Source of the DNA: an uncultured Clostridia bacterium
GTDB taxonomy: Bacteria > Bacillota > Clostridia > Christensenellales > Aristaeellaceae
Reading direction: 5' to 3'
Assembly (NCBI GenBank): GCA_944362695.1
Contig: CALVTQ010000044.1
Coordinates: 1-33,506, forward strand
Length of the DNA: 33,506 bases
The position numbers and the translations under genes are program-made. Under the pieces are notes generated by a model, which saw nothing but the letters and a program-made list of their open reading frames with translations, was not told where the DNA came from and searched no databases. Of this stretch, positions 9,861-19,126 are shown piece after piece (position 1 is the first letter of the stretch; each line of letters begins with the position of its first letter).

Positions 9861-10623
9861 GATCGCAAGTGCCTTCACAAACGGCAAGGCGTTCATCCCG
9901 TTCATCACGTGCGGCGACCCGGATCTGGCGACGACCGCCGCCTGCGTGCGCGTGGCCGCAAAGAGCGGCGCGAGCCTCATCGAGCTGGGCATCCCGTTCT
10001 CCGACCCGACGGCGGAAGGCCCGGTCATTCAGGGCGCGAACCTGCGCGCGCTGACCGGCGGCGTGACGACGGACAAGGTGTTCGATCTCGTTCGGGAGCT
10101 GCGCGCGGACGTGACCATCCCGATGGTGTTCATGACGTACGCAAACGTGGTGTTCTCCTACGGTGCGGAGCGGTTCATCAGCACATGCGCGGATGTGGGC
10201 ATCGACGGCATCATCCTGCCCGATCTGCCGTATGAGGAGAAGGAGGAGTTCCAGCCGATTTGCACGAAGCACGGCGTGGCGCTCATCTCGCTCATCGCGC
10301 CGACGAGCGAAAACCGCATCGCCATGATCGCGCGCGAGGCGGAGGGCTTCATCTACGTCGTATCCAGCCTCGGCGTGACCGGCACGAGAAGCGAGATCAC
10401 CACAGACCTCGCGTCGATTGTGAAGGTCATCCGCGAGAACACGGACACGCCCTGCGCCATCGGCTTCGGCATCTCAACGCCCGAGCAGGCGGCAAAGATG
10501 GCGGGCATCGCGGACGGCGCGATCGTCGGCTCGGCGATCATCAAGATCATCGAGCGCTGCGGCAGGGACGCGGCGGGGCCCGTCGGGGAATACGTAAAGA
10601 GCATGACAGACGCGCTCAAATGA
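9853..10623 (+). CDS. trpA: tryptophan synthase alpha chain
   Basis: Cleaves indole-3-glycerol phosphate to indole, passed to TrpB. The product has 256 residues and a TIM barrel. The catalytic Glu44 is in [10 protein letters not shown]. The position equivalent to Salmonella Asp60 is Glu55 (AEGPVIQ instead of ADGP), a conservative change that I believe also occurs in other Firmicutes. [21 protein letters not shown] and [10 protein letters not shown] match the family. GGGGGGAGGA precedes the ATG, which lies inside the 3' end of trpB. It is the last gene of the operon; a terminator follows. Confidence 0.97.
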
Positions 10624-10636
10624 GCGGAAAGCATGG

Positions 10637-10667
10637 GCGGCAGAGGGAATCTGCCGCTCTTTTTTTT
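10637..10667 (+). terminator. terminator of the trp operon
   Basis: GCGGCAGA (10637-10644) pairs with TCTGCCGC (10650-10657) around GGGAA, followed by a run of T at 10660-10667. Confidence 0.95.
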
Positions 10668-10737
10668 GATGCGCGGGGAGCGTGCAATGAAAAGTGAACG
10701 TTATAAAAATTTTGTGACTTAAATTTTCCGGTACAGC

Positions 10738-10766
10738 TTGATTTTGAGAAAATGCGCGAGTATAAT
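10738..10766 (+). promoter_or_regulatory. promoter of the large surface protein gene
   Basis: TTGATT (10738-10743), 17-nt spacer, TATAAT (10761-10766). The leader to the chosen start is about 65 nt and lies in an AT-rich patch. Confidence 0.75.
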
Positions 10767-10836
10767 GTTTTATGTATAACAATGTCTATTACATCAGAGG
10801 GGACAGACGGCCATGATGATTCAGGAGATACGTTCG

Positions 10837-13800
10837 ATGAAAAACATGAAGAAGGGCGCGCGCATCGCGGCACTGCTTGCGGTCATGACGATGACGCTGT
10901 TTTTGCTGTGCGCGGGCGCGGCGGCGGAGAGCGGCCTCATAGGGGGCGGCACCTACGTTCCCGACGAATGGCTGCTGCCCGATGAGGACGAGCTGCTGCT
11001 GGGCTATCTGTATGAGCAGACGGCAGACGGCACGCAGCAGGAGATCTCCACGTTCGGCTTCTCCGCCGGGGTTAGTCTGGATGAGACACTGCTTTCCATG
11101 TATTTTGCGCTGTATGATCATGCGTACATGGTCGCAAGCGGCGAATCCAGCACGTCCGTGTTCACCATTGATCCGGGCAATGTGCTGCCCTCCGCTACGG
11201 TCAGCATCGCCGAGATTGAGGCCGAGACCGGCTTGACGATGGATACCGGAGCGATTTCGGCCTATCTGTCCAAATACGGCGTGCTCGGCGCGGGCTTTAA
11301 AGCTGCGCTGGATGCCGCATTGATGGACAACCCCTACGAGTTCTATTGGTATGACAAGAGAACGGGATGCCAAAGCGAAGGCATCAGCTATTCGCAATTG
11401 GGCGACAGTGTGACGTTCGGCGACATCGTATATAAATTTGCGGTCGGCTCCGAATACTGCACGGCGGCGGACATGAACAGCGCGTTCAGGACGCAGGTCA
11501 ACACCGAGAAGACAAAGGCGGCGACCAAAGCGGTGAACAACATCCGCTCCATCCTCGCCAAATACGAGAACGCTTCCGATGTCGATAAGATCAAGGGCTT
11601 CGTGAAGGAAATCTGCGCGCTGGTGGATTACGATCACAGCGCGGCGGCCGATCCGGACCCGGATTACATCGATCCGTGGCAGCTGATCCACGTGTTTGAC
11701 GGCGATCCGAGCACGAAGGTCGTGTGCGAGGGCTACTCGAAGGCTTTCCAGCACCTTTGCGACAATGCCCAATTCGGCGATTATAACACCACATGCACCA
11801 CTGTCACCGGCGTCATGGCCGGCGGCACCGGCGCGGGCGGCCACATGTGGAATATTGTGACGGTCGCAGGCGAGAACTATATGGTGGACGTGACCAACTG
11901 CGACGCGGGCACGATCGGCGCGCCGGATCAGCTCCTGCTGGCAACCGCCAACAGCGGCACATGGGACACCCAGTATCAATTTGTCTGCAAGGGCGGCACA
12001 GTCATATACCAGTACTATGAAGACACGAAAAATCTGTACGCCCAGAGTCAGATTGAACTGAGCGATAAGCCCATCGAATCAAAAACAAAGCTGGCCACGC
12101 CGGATGTTCGCATAGCCGAAGTTGGGGAAGATCTTTTCCGTGTGAGCTGGAAACCCGTTGAAGGCGCAGATTCTTACTTCGTGAAATTCCTGAGCGATGA
12201 AGGCGACTACATGCTGGACGGGGCGGGTCAATCGGAAGCGCCCTCGGCGAGCAATGTGGTGAAGATGAGCGGCGCATATTATGCCCTGGTCTATGCGTTG
12301 GCGGAGACCGGCAGCGACTACATCTCCGGCGACCCGGGCGTGAGCGACAGTTATCAGTTCCATTGCGTGAGATGGGAAGAGAATATTCCGTTCCAGCAGG
12401 AGGAGGAAGGCGATAGCGTCGCCTACGGAGAAGGTCTGACCGGCGTTCCGCACGGTTATACGGTCACCAAGCCCGCCGACCCGACGCGCGAGGGCTATAC
12501 CTTCCTGGGCTGGTACAACGGCAGCGAGGAGTGGGATTTCAGCCAGCCCGTGACGCAGAACATGACGCTGACGGCGATGTGGGAAGCGGAAGACCTGAAT
12601 CTGAGCGTGGATGCCATCGATATGGGCAGCGTGACCTTCGGCGACGCGGAGGTGGTCGTGCCCATCACCATCACCAACAGCGGCAGCACCGATGTGCTGA
12701 TCGAGGTGAGCATCGGCGGCAATGCGCCCAATGATTTTGAGCTCGTGGAGGGCGATGGCGTCATCAAGGCGAACACCACGAACACCTCCTACTCCATCAA
12801 ATTCAACCCCGACGACTATCCGTTCGATTATGACGCGACGATCGTCGTCAAGGAAACCTCGAGCGGGAAGACGGTCTCGGCGCCTGTCAAGGCGAGCGTG
12901 ACGCCCAGGGAGATCAGATTCAAGAGCGCACAGGTGAGAAAGGAATACGACGGCACCGACAGCGCGCTTGTGCTCAACGTCGAATTCGATAACCTGGCCG
13001 TAAGAGACGGCGTGCTTGTGGATTCGGTCGATTATGAGGTGACGAACGCGAGGTTTGATGACAAGAACGTCGGCGAGAACAAGACCGTCACCTTCAACCT
13101 GAATGTCAGCGGCGGCGGATATTACAAGATGTCGAACGACAGCCTTGTGACGCTCAGCGACGGCGTGATCACGCAGGCGCCCATCACCATCCCCGGCCTG
13201 ACTGTCGGTTTCGCGGCCTCCGCCTACCAGATCGAAGTCAACGGCGTGAACGGCGAGGTGCTGTATGTGACGCTGACGCCGAAAACCGAGGCGGATGGCG
13301 TATACACATACGATCCTTACGGCACGCAGGAAAACGGCTATACCGTGAATCTCGGCAGCGACAATTACTACGTGAAGAGCGCGGGCAATCTGACCATCGG
13401 AAGCTCCATGCCCACGCTTAATGCGCCGCAGATCACATCCGCCGCCGGCGAGGAAAACGGCATCAAGGTGACATGGAACCCCGTCTACGGCGCGACCGAC
13501 TACTCGCTGCAGCTGTACACGGTGTCGGGCACGCCGATGGGCTCCGCCGTCGCCGTGACGGACGCGACGATGGCCGTCGTCCCGGTCTTGGCATCCGGCG
13601 AATACTATGTCGAAGTGCAGGCGAACGGCGGCGCGGACGTGATATCCTCGCGGAGCGTGACGCAGTCCTTCACCTATCACACCGTGACGTGGGATTACAA
13701 CGACGGCGTGACGTCCGTCAGCCGCACATACGTATGCCACGGCAATAAGATCGCCGAGCCCGCCGAGCCGGTGTCGCAGATCGAGGGCATGGGCTTCTAC

Positions 13801-16800
13801 TGCTGGTGCTACGGCCCGGAGGATTACTGGTACGATTTTGAGAACCAGACCGTGACGGAGGACATCACGCTCAAGGCGGAATGGGCGCCGCTTGAGGCGT
13901 CCCTGCGGCTTGAGATGAATCCCGAGACGTTTGAATCCGTATTCTACGGATACGAAACGGCCCCGACGGCGCAGCTGGGCATCATCAACGACGGCCTGAA
14001 TTATGCGAAGATCGACAGCATTGAGGTCAGCAGCGATGCGTTCGCCGTCAGCCTTATGCAGGATAAGATTCCGGGAATGAGCGGAATATGGACCACTGTC
14101 GGGCCCAAGGCCGGCCTCCCCGCCGGCACGTATTCCGCGACGCTGACTGTCACCTATGACGGCGGCAAGACGGCGACGGCGGAGCTGAGCTTCATCGTGA
14201 ACAGGAAGCAGCTGTCGATCCAGGATGTCGTGTTTGAAAACAAGCTCTACGACGGCACGACGGCCGCGACGGTGAGCAGCCTCACGTTCTTCGAGCTTGA
14301 GGTCGGCGACACCCTGACGGAGGCGGACTATACCGTCATCAGTGCGGAATATGAGGACGCGAACGCAGGCACGGGCAAGACCGTGAACCTCACCGTGCAG
14401 CTGGCCGATCACGTGACCGATTACGAGCTTGAAAACGGCGGCGCGGCAACCGTGAACACCGGCAAGATCTTCAAGCAAGTCGTGTTTATCCCGACTGCGT
14501 TTGACTACAACGGCACGAATGTCCACACATTTGAGATCGAAGGCGTCAACAACGAGATTTTGACGGGAACGATCACCACGACGGCGCCGGATGTCGGAGA
14601 TTATCGTCCCACCGATCTTCATCCCGGCTACGAAGGCGTCTTGACCAACGCGGAGAACTACGAATGGGAATGGCCCGAGGTGACGATCCAGTCCGTGCAG
14701 CTGGGTGTCCCGCAGAACGTGATGATTCTGGGCGGACAGGACTGCGTCACCCTGACTTGGGACCCTGTGGACCTCGCGCCGGGCTACGAACTGCGGATGT
14801 TTAAGGACGGCGGGGTCGCGAGCATCCCCACCGCCGTGACCGAAACGACGGCGACCTTCCCCATCGACGAAGTGGGCGAGTACAGCTTCACCATCAAGGC
14901 GACGGGCGACCAGAACACGAAAGCCAGCGCAAATATGACCACGGAAGCGGTCACCTACCATCGGGTCCATTGGGACTACGACGGCCTCATGGCCCCGCCG
15001 AGCGACATGTACGTCAGCGATGGCTGGACGATCACGAGGCCCGAAAACCCGGTGCACCGGGACTACACGTTCGCGGATTGGTATTTTAACGGCGAGGTGT
15101 GGGATTTCGCGACGCCTGTGACGCAGGATATGACGATCAAAGCGGAGTGGAAGAAGATCACCGCCAATATCGTCATGAAGGACGTGCAGTTCGCCCCGGT
15201 GACCTATGGCTACGAGTCTGCGCAGGGCAGCTTCACCCTCGCCAATGAGGGCGAAGTCCAATCGGAATTCGTGGGCGTGGTCGCGGACAGCGAAAACATC
15301 ACCGTCGGCAACGAGTATCCGACCCGGACGATGGAGGGGAATACGAGCTACACCGTCACCCTGACGGCGAAGCCCGGCCTGCCTGCGGGCGAGTATCCCG
15401 TCAGGCTGACCGTAACCCATGACGATGACGGCGAGACCTCCGTGGACTTCGTCTTCGTGGTCGAGAAGAAGGAACTGACCATCGACGGCGCTGCGATCGA
15501 GGCGAAGGAATACGACGGCACGACGGATGCGGCCATCACCGGCATCACGTTCGGCGGCGTTGTGGACGGCGAGAGCCTGACGGAGGCGGACTACACCGCC
15601 ACCGCATCGTTTGAAGACGAATATGCCGGCACGGACAAGCCGGTCGACGTCAGCGTGGCGCTCAATGAGACCGTGACCAATTACGTGCTGCCCAACGGCG
15701 CGCTGCGCGTGAACACCGGCGTCATCAACGCTGTGGAGCAGACGCTGACCAGCGCGTATACCAGTGAGGCGGGGGCGTACAACCTGATCTGCGGCGGCAA
15801 CACGGTCGCTCTTGCGGACCTCGTGTACGCTAACCTGGCGGAATCGACGATCGAGTTCAGCAATCTGGACGGCACCGCGGCGACGCTCGAGAACGGCGTG
15901 CTGACCTCGGACGAGACGCAGACCGGCATGGTGACCGTGCAGGCGAGCGCGGCGGCCATCGACCTCAACGGCGACGGCATCGCGGAATACAGCGAGGCTG
16001 AGCCGCTGACGATTTACGTCAACGTCGTGGACAAGGCGGTTCTCGAGAACACGCTGACCGTGACGCAGGAGAACATCAAGTTCGGCGAGGAGCTCAACCC
16101 GACCGTGACGCTCGGGGACGAGACGTTGAACGCCGAGAACGTGACGCTGACTTACACCAATTCGGACGGCGCGGCGGTCGAGAATCCGACGCAGCCCGGC
16201 ACGTACACCGTGAAGGCGACGTACGAGACGAGCACGACGATCTACACCGGCGAGACGACGTTCACGATTGAGCAGGCCGATGTGGCCGTGACCGTGACCG
16301 TGCTGGATGCGGACAATCTGGTTTACAACGGTGCGGAACACACGCCGGACGTGAACGTGTCGTTTGTGGTGCTGCGCGCGCTGCTGACCGAGGGCACGGA
16401 CTACACGGTGTCCTACGAGAACAACGTGGACGCGGGCACGGCGACCGTGCGCGTGACGCCGGTTGCCACGAGCACGTACAAGTTCGAGGAGACGACGGCG
16501 AACTTCACGATCAAGCCCGCTGTGCTGACCGTGACGGGCGCGGCTGTGGCCGAAAAGACATACGACGGCAAGACCGACGCGGTCGTGAGCGATGTCGCGT
16601 TTGACGGCGTCGTGACCGGCGAGAGCGTGACGGACTACACCGTGACCGACGCGGCGTTTGCGGACGCCTACGCCGGAAGCGGCAAGACGGTGAACTTCAA
16701 CGTGGTGCTCGGCGAGAGCGCGAGCAACTACGCGATGGCGGACGGCGGCGCGGCGGCCGTGAACAACGGCGTCATCCATGCGGCGGCGCAGACGCTGACC

Positions 16801-19014
16801 AGCGCGCACACCGACGAGGCGGGCGCATACAGCCTGGCGCGCGGCGGCAACACGGTCGACCTGAACACGCTCGTGAGCTCCGACGCGGAGGGCGCGGCGG
16901 TCGTGTTCGGCGGCCTGACCGGCAGCGCGGCGACGCTGGAGGGAAGCATGCTGACCTCGGACGCGGCAGCGACCGGCATGGTGAGCGTGCAGGCGAGCTC
17001 GGCGGCCATCGACCTCAACGGCGACGGCATCGCGGAATATGGCGAGGCTGCGCCGGTGACGGTCTATGTGAACATCACCGAGAAGAACGTCTTCCAGAAC
17101 GGCCTGAACGTGACGCAGGACGATGTGTTCGTGAACACGGACTACACGACGCTTGTGGACAGGGCCGACGGCGGCGCGATGACCGACGGCGTGCTGACGC
17201 TCACCTACAAGGACAGCACGGGTGCGATCCTCACCGAGAAGCCGACGAAGCCCGGCAGATACACCGTGACCGCGACGTATGAGACCTCCGACTCCATCTA
17301 CACCGCCAGCGCCGATTACGAGATCACCAACGTGCTCTCCGGCCTGACGGCGAGCGTGGCGGCGAATGTGGTCTACAACGGAGCGGCGCAGGAGCCCGAC
17401 GTGACGGTCAGCTCCGGCGTGGAGGGCGTGACGCTCGTCAAGGATGCGGACTACACGCTGACGTACAACAACAATATCCATGCGGGCCAGGCCAGCGTGA
17501 CCATCGCGCCGGTCGAGACGAGCGACTACACGTTCACCGCCCGAGAGATCTACTTCACCATCGACAAAGCGCCGCTGACCGCGCTGGCCGGCACCGTGAC
17601 GGTGACCAAGGCCTACGACGGCACGACGGCGGCGGGCGCGCTCGCGGGCGAGGGTGCGCTTGACGGCGTGCTCGCGGGCGACAGCGTGACCGTGACCATC
17701 ACGGCGGGCGAATACGCCGACGCGAACGCGGGCACGGGCAAGGCCGTGACGCTCAGCGCCGTCATCGGCGGCGAGAAGGCGGCCAACTACACGTTGACCA
17801 ACCCGACATTCACCGCGAACGTGGGCGAGATCACCAAGATCCCGGCGATGGGCGCGAGCCACAGCATGAGCCTCAGCTTCAACGACACGTCGGACAAGAT
17901 GGTCGACCTGAACGCGCTGCTCGCCTCGATGCAGATGGGCGGCATACCGGTCTTCGAGATCGCGGGCTTCGACAACGCGGTCTTCGAGAGCGCGGCGATC
18001 GAAAACGGCAAGCTGAATTTCAAGCTCCGCCAGGGCATGGCCCAGCAGAACGCCGCGGGCGAGATCAAGCTGAACGTAACCGGCCTTGACAATGTGGACA
18101 CGCTGAACCTGACGATCGAGATCGCCGTCACCGATCAGGAGATGACGATCGACGTGAGCGGCATCGTGCTCGCGGGCAAGGTCTACGACGGCAAGCCGCT
18201 GACCTACACCGGCGAGGCGGCCATCCCCGGCTACACGGGCGGCTTCACGTACAGTTGGGAAGGCTCCGCGGGCAGCGCGGTCGATGTGCCGCTCAATGCG
18301 GACAGCTATTGCCTGCTCATCGAGGCCAATGAGATTCCGGGCCTGTACGCCGAGCTCACGGTGGAGATCACCCCGGCCCCGCTGACGATCGAGGCGAAGG
18401 ACATCAGCGCCCTCGCGGGCAGCGAGGTGCCTGTGCTGGACGAGACGTCCTACACCGTGACCGGCCTGATCGAAGGCGAGACGCTCGTCACGCCGCCGGC
18501 TGTGGCCTACGCGTCCGCGCCCGACATGAGCAAGCCGGGCAGCGTGGAGATCGTGGTCTCCGGCGCCGAGGCGACGCAGAACTACACGATCACCTACGTA
18601 AACGGCACGCTGACCATCGGCGCGGTGGAACTGCCGTCCGTCACCGAGACGACGCCGCTGCAGATGAACACCGAGCCGGGCAGCCAATTCACGATGAGCG
18701 TCGACCCGGTCGAGGGCGCGACGTACCAGTGGTTCATCAACCACAACGACGGCAAGGGCTTCGTCGCCATCGAGGGCGCGACGCAGCCGTCCTACACGAC
18801 CAGCCCGATCAAGCCGGAGAACAACGGCTACACCTACTACTGCGAGGTGACCAACGCGGGCGGCACGGTGCGCAGCCAGGTGTTCACGCTGCACGTCGCG
18901 GAGATTCCGCAGACGGGCGACGAGGCGGCCCCGATGGTCTGGATGGCCATGATGCTCGCCGCGCTGGCGGGCCTCGTGATCAGCAGGCCGAAGCGCCGCG
19001 GCGTGAACCGCTAA
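10837..19014 (+). CDS. giant wall-anchored surface protein with transglutaminase-like domain and YDG/MBG/InlB-type repeats
   Basis: About 2,725 residues. Order: signal peptide (cut likely after residue 30); an N-terminal region I do not recognise; a transglutaminase-like domain (about 225-385) with the expected Cys-His-Asp set in VVCEGYS (Cys297), GGHMWN (His336) and MVDVTN (Asp351); then three units of about 430 residues, each an FN3-like strand set (WKPVEGADSY, WNPVYGATDY, WDPVDLAPGY), an InlB B/Flg_new repeat, an Ig-like segment and a YDG domain (YDG at 704, 1138, 1559). Two more YDG units of 350 residues (1909, 2260) and a shorter one (2450) follow, then an Ig-like domain, IPQTGD (2690-2695), a hydrophobic helix and a basic tail. 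AGGAG is 9 nt before this ATG; an ATG at 10813 is an alternative. Likely an adhesin or wall-modifying protein; whether the thiol domain is a peptidase, crosslinker or inert is unknown. Confidence 0.9.
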   Translation: MKNMKKGARIAALLAVMTMTLFLLCAGAAAESGLIGGGTYVPDEWLLPDEDELLLGYLYEQTADGTQQEISTFGFSAGVSLDETLLSMYFALYDHAYMVASGESSTSVFTIDPGNVLPSATVSIAEIEAETGLTMDTGAISAYLSKYGVLGAGFKAALDAALMDNPYEFYWYDKRTGCQSEGISYSQLGDSVTFGDIVYKFAVGSEYCTAADMNSAFRTQVNTEKTKAATKAVNNIRSILAKYENASDVDKIKGFVKEICALVDYDHSAAADPDPDYIDPWQLIHVFDGDPSTKVVCEGYSKAFQHLCDNAQFGDYNTTCTTVTGVMAGGTGAGGHMWNIVTVAGENYMVDVTNCDAGTIGAPDQLLLATANSGTWDTQYQFVCKGGTVIYQYYEDTKNLYAQSQIELSDKPIESKTKLATPDVRIAEVGEDLFRVSWKPVEGADSYFVKFLSDEGDYMLDGAGQSEAPSASNVVKMSGAYYALVYALAETGSDYISGDPGVSDSYQFHCVRWEENIPFQQEEEGDSVAYGEGLTGVPHGYTVTKPADPTREGYTFLGWYNGSEEWDFSQPVTQNMTLTAMWEAEDLNLSVDAIDMGSVTFGDAEVVVPITITNSGSTDVLIEVSIGGNAPNDFELVEGDGVIKANTTNTSYSIKFNPDDYPFDYDATIVVKETSSGKTVSAPVKASVTPREIRFKSAQVRKEYDGTDSALVLNVEFDNLAVRDGVLVDSVDYEVTNARFDDKNVGENKTVTFNLNVSGGGYYKMSNDSLVTLSDGVITQAPITIPGLTVGFAASAYQIEVNGVNGEVLYVTLTPKTEADGVYTYDPYGTQENGYTVNLGSDNYYVKSAGNLTIGSSMPTLNAPQITSAAGEENGIKVTWNPVYGATDYSLQLYTVSGTPMGSAVAVTDATMAVVPVLASGEYYVEVQANGGADVISSRSVTQSFTYHTVTWDYNDGVTSVSRTYVCHGNKIAEPAEPVSQIEGMGFYCWCYGPEDYWYDFENQTVTEDITLKAEWAPLEASLRLEMNPETFESVFYGYETAPTAQLGIINDGLNYAKIDSIEVSSDAFAVSLMQDKIPGMSGIWTTVGPKAGLPAGTYSATLTVTYDGGKTATAELSFIVNRKQLSIQDVVFENKLYDGTTAATVSSLTFFELEVGDTLTEADYTVISAEYEDANAGTGKTVNLTVQLADHVTDYELENGGAATVNTGKIFKQVVFIPTAFDYNGTNVHTFEIEGVNNEILTGTITTTAPDVGDYRPTDLHPGYEGVLTNAENYEWEWPEVTIQSVQLGVPQNVMILGGQDCVTLTWDPVDLAPGYELRMFKDGGVASIPTAVTETTATFPIDEVGEYSFTIKATGDQNTKASANMTTEAVTYHRVHWDYDGLMAPPSDMYVSDGWTITRPENPVHRDYTFADWYFNGEVWDFATPVTQDMTIKAEWKKITANIVMKDVQFAPVTYGYESAQGSFTLANEGEVQSEFVGVVADSENITVGNEYPTRTMEGNTSYTVTLTAKPGLPAGEYPVRLTVTHDDDGETSVDFVFVVEKKELTIDGAAIEAKEYDGTTDAAITGITFGGVVDGESLTEADYTATASFEDEYAGTDKPVDVSVALNETVTNYVLPNGALRVNTGVINAVEQTLTSAYTSEAGAYNLICGGNTVALADLVYANLAESTIEFSNLDGTAATLENGVLTSDETQTGMVTVQASAAAIDLNGDGIAEYSEAEPLTIYVNVVDKAVLENTLTVTQENIKFGEELNPTVTLGDETLNAENVTLTYTNSDGAAVENPTQPGTYTVKATYETSTTIYTGETTFTIEQADVAVTVTVLDADNLVYNGAEHTPDVNVSFVVLRALLTEGTDYTVSYENNVDAGTATVRVTPVATSTYKFEETTANFTIKPAVLTVTGAAVAEKTYDGKTDAVVSDVAFDGVVTGESVTDYTVTDAAFADAYAGSGKTVNFNVVLGESASNYAMADGGAAAVNNGVIHAAAQTLTSAHTDEAGAYSLARGGNTVDLNTLVSSDAEGAAVVFGGLTGSAATLEGSMLTSDAAATGMVSVQASSAAIDLNGDGIAEYGEAAPVTVYVNITEKNVFQNGLNVTQDDVFVNTDYTTLVDRADGGAMTDGVLTLTYKDSTGAILTEKPTKPGRYTVTATYETSDSIYTASADYEITNVLSGLTASVAANVVYNGAAQEPDVTVSSGVEGVTLVKDADYTLTYNNNIHAGQASVTIAPVETSDYTFTAREIYFTIDKAPLTALAGTVTVTKAYDGTTAAGALAGEGALDGVLAGDSVTVTITAGEYADANAGTGKAVTLSAVIGGEKAANYTLTNPTFTANVGEITKIPAMGASHSMSLSFNDTSDKMVDLNALLASMQMGGIPVFEIAGFDNAVFESAAIENGKLNFKLRQGMAQQNAAGEIKLNVTGLDNVDTLNLTIEIAVTDQEMTIDVSGIVLAGKVYDGKPLTYTGEAAIPGYTGGFTYSWEGSAGSAVDVPLNADSYCLLIEANEIPGLYAELTVEITPAPLTIEAKDISALAGSEVPVLDETSYTVTGLIEGETLVTPPAVAYASAPDMSKPGSVEIVVSGAEATQNYTITYVNGTLTIGAVELPSVTETTPLQMNTEPGSQFTMSVDPVEGATYQWFINHNDGKGFVAIEGATQPSYTTSPIKPENNGYTYYCEVTNAGGTVRSQVFTLHVAEIPQTGDEAAPMVWMAMMLAALAGLVISRPKRRGVNR
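12091..15510 (+). repeat. protein-level super-repeats of about 430 residues in the surface protein
   Basis: Units begin near 12091, 13420 and 14701. Each encodes an FN3-like segment, an InlB B-type repeat ending in TAMW or KAEW, an Ig-like stretch and a YDG motif (12946, 14248, 15511). YDG spacing is 1302 and 1263 nt. The copies are diverged at DNA level, which points to old duplications. Confidence 0.75.
15511..17613 (+). repeat. two tandem 1.05-kb repeats in the surface protein gene
   Basis: YDG motifs at 15511, 16561 and 17614 are 1050 and 1053 nt apart. A nearly identical stretch encoding DLNGDGIAEY occurs at 15961 and 17011, exactly 1050 nt apart, and LTSA...EAGAY segments match at the same offset. 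DNA identity is clearly higher than between the upstream super-repeats, so this duplication is more recent or homogenised. Confidence 0.85.
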
Positions 19015-19026
19015 ACCACGACAAAG

Positions 19027-19056
19027 AGTCCATGTCCCGCGAGGCATGGGCTTTTT
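19027..19056 (+). terminator. terminator after the surface protein gene
   Basis: AGTCCATG (19027-19034) pairs with CATGGGCT (19045-19052) with one G-U, followed by TTTTT. It separates the surface protein transcript from the sortase gene, though readthrough is possible. Confidence 0.75.
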
Positions 19057-19126
19057 AAGTGGGGGCTTTCGCGGAAAGAAAAAATGTGTTATCCTATACA
19101 GAGGATACTGAGAACCGGCACGGGAG

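Noticed and set aside
12079-19047. 2,322-codon open frame on the minus strand opposite the surface protein
   Set aside because: It mirrors the sense codons in register, has low-complexity Arg/His/Val/Asp-rich content and no domain, and reflects absence of TTA, CTA and TCA on the sense strand.
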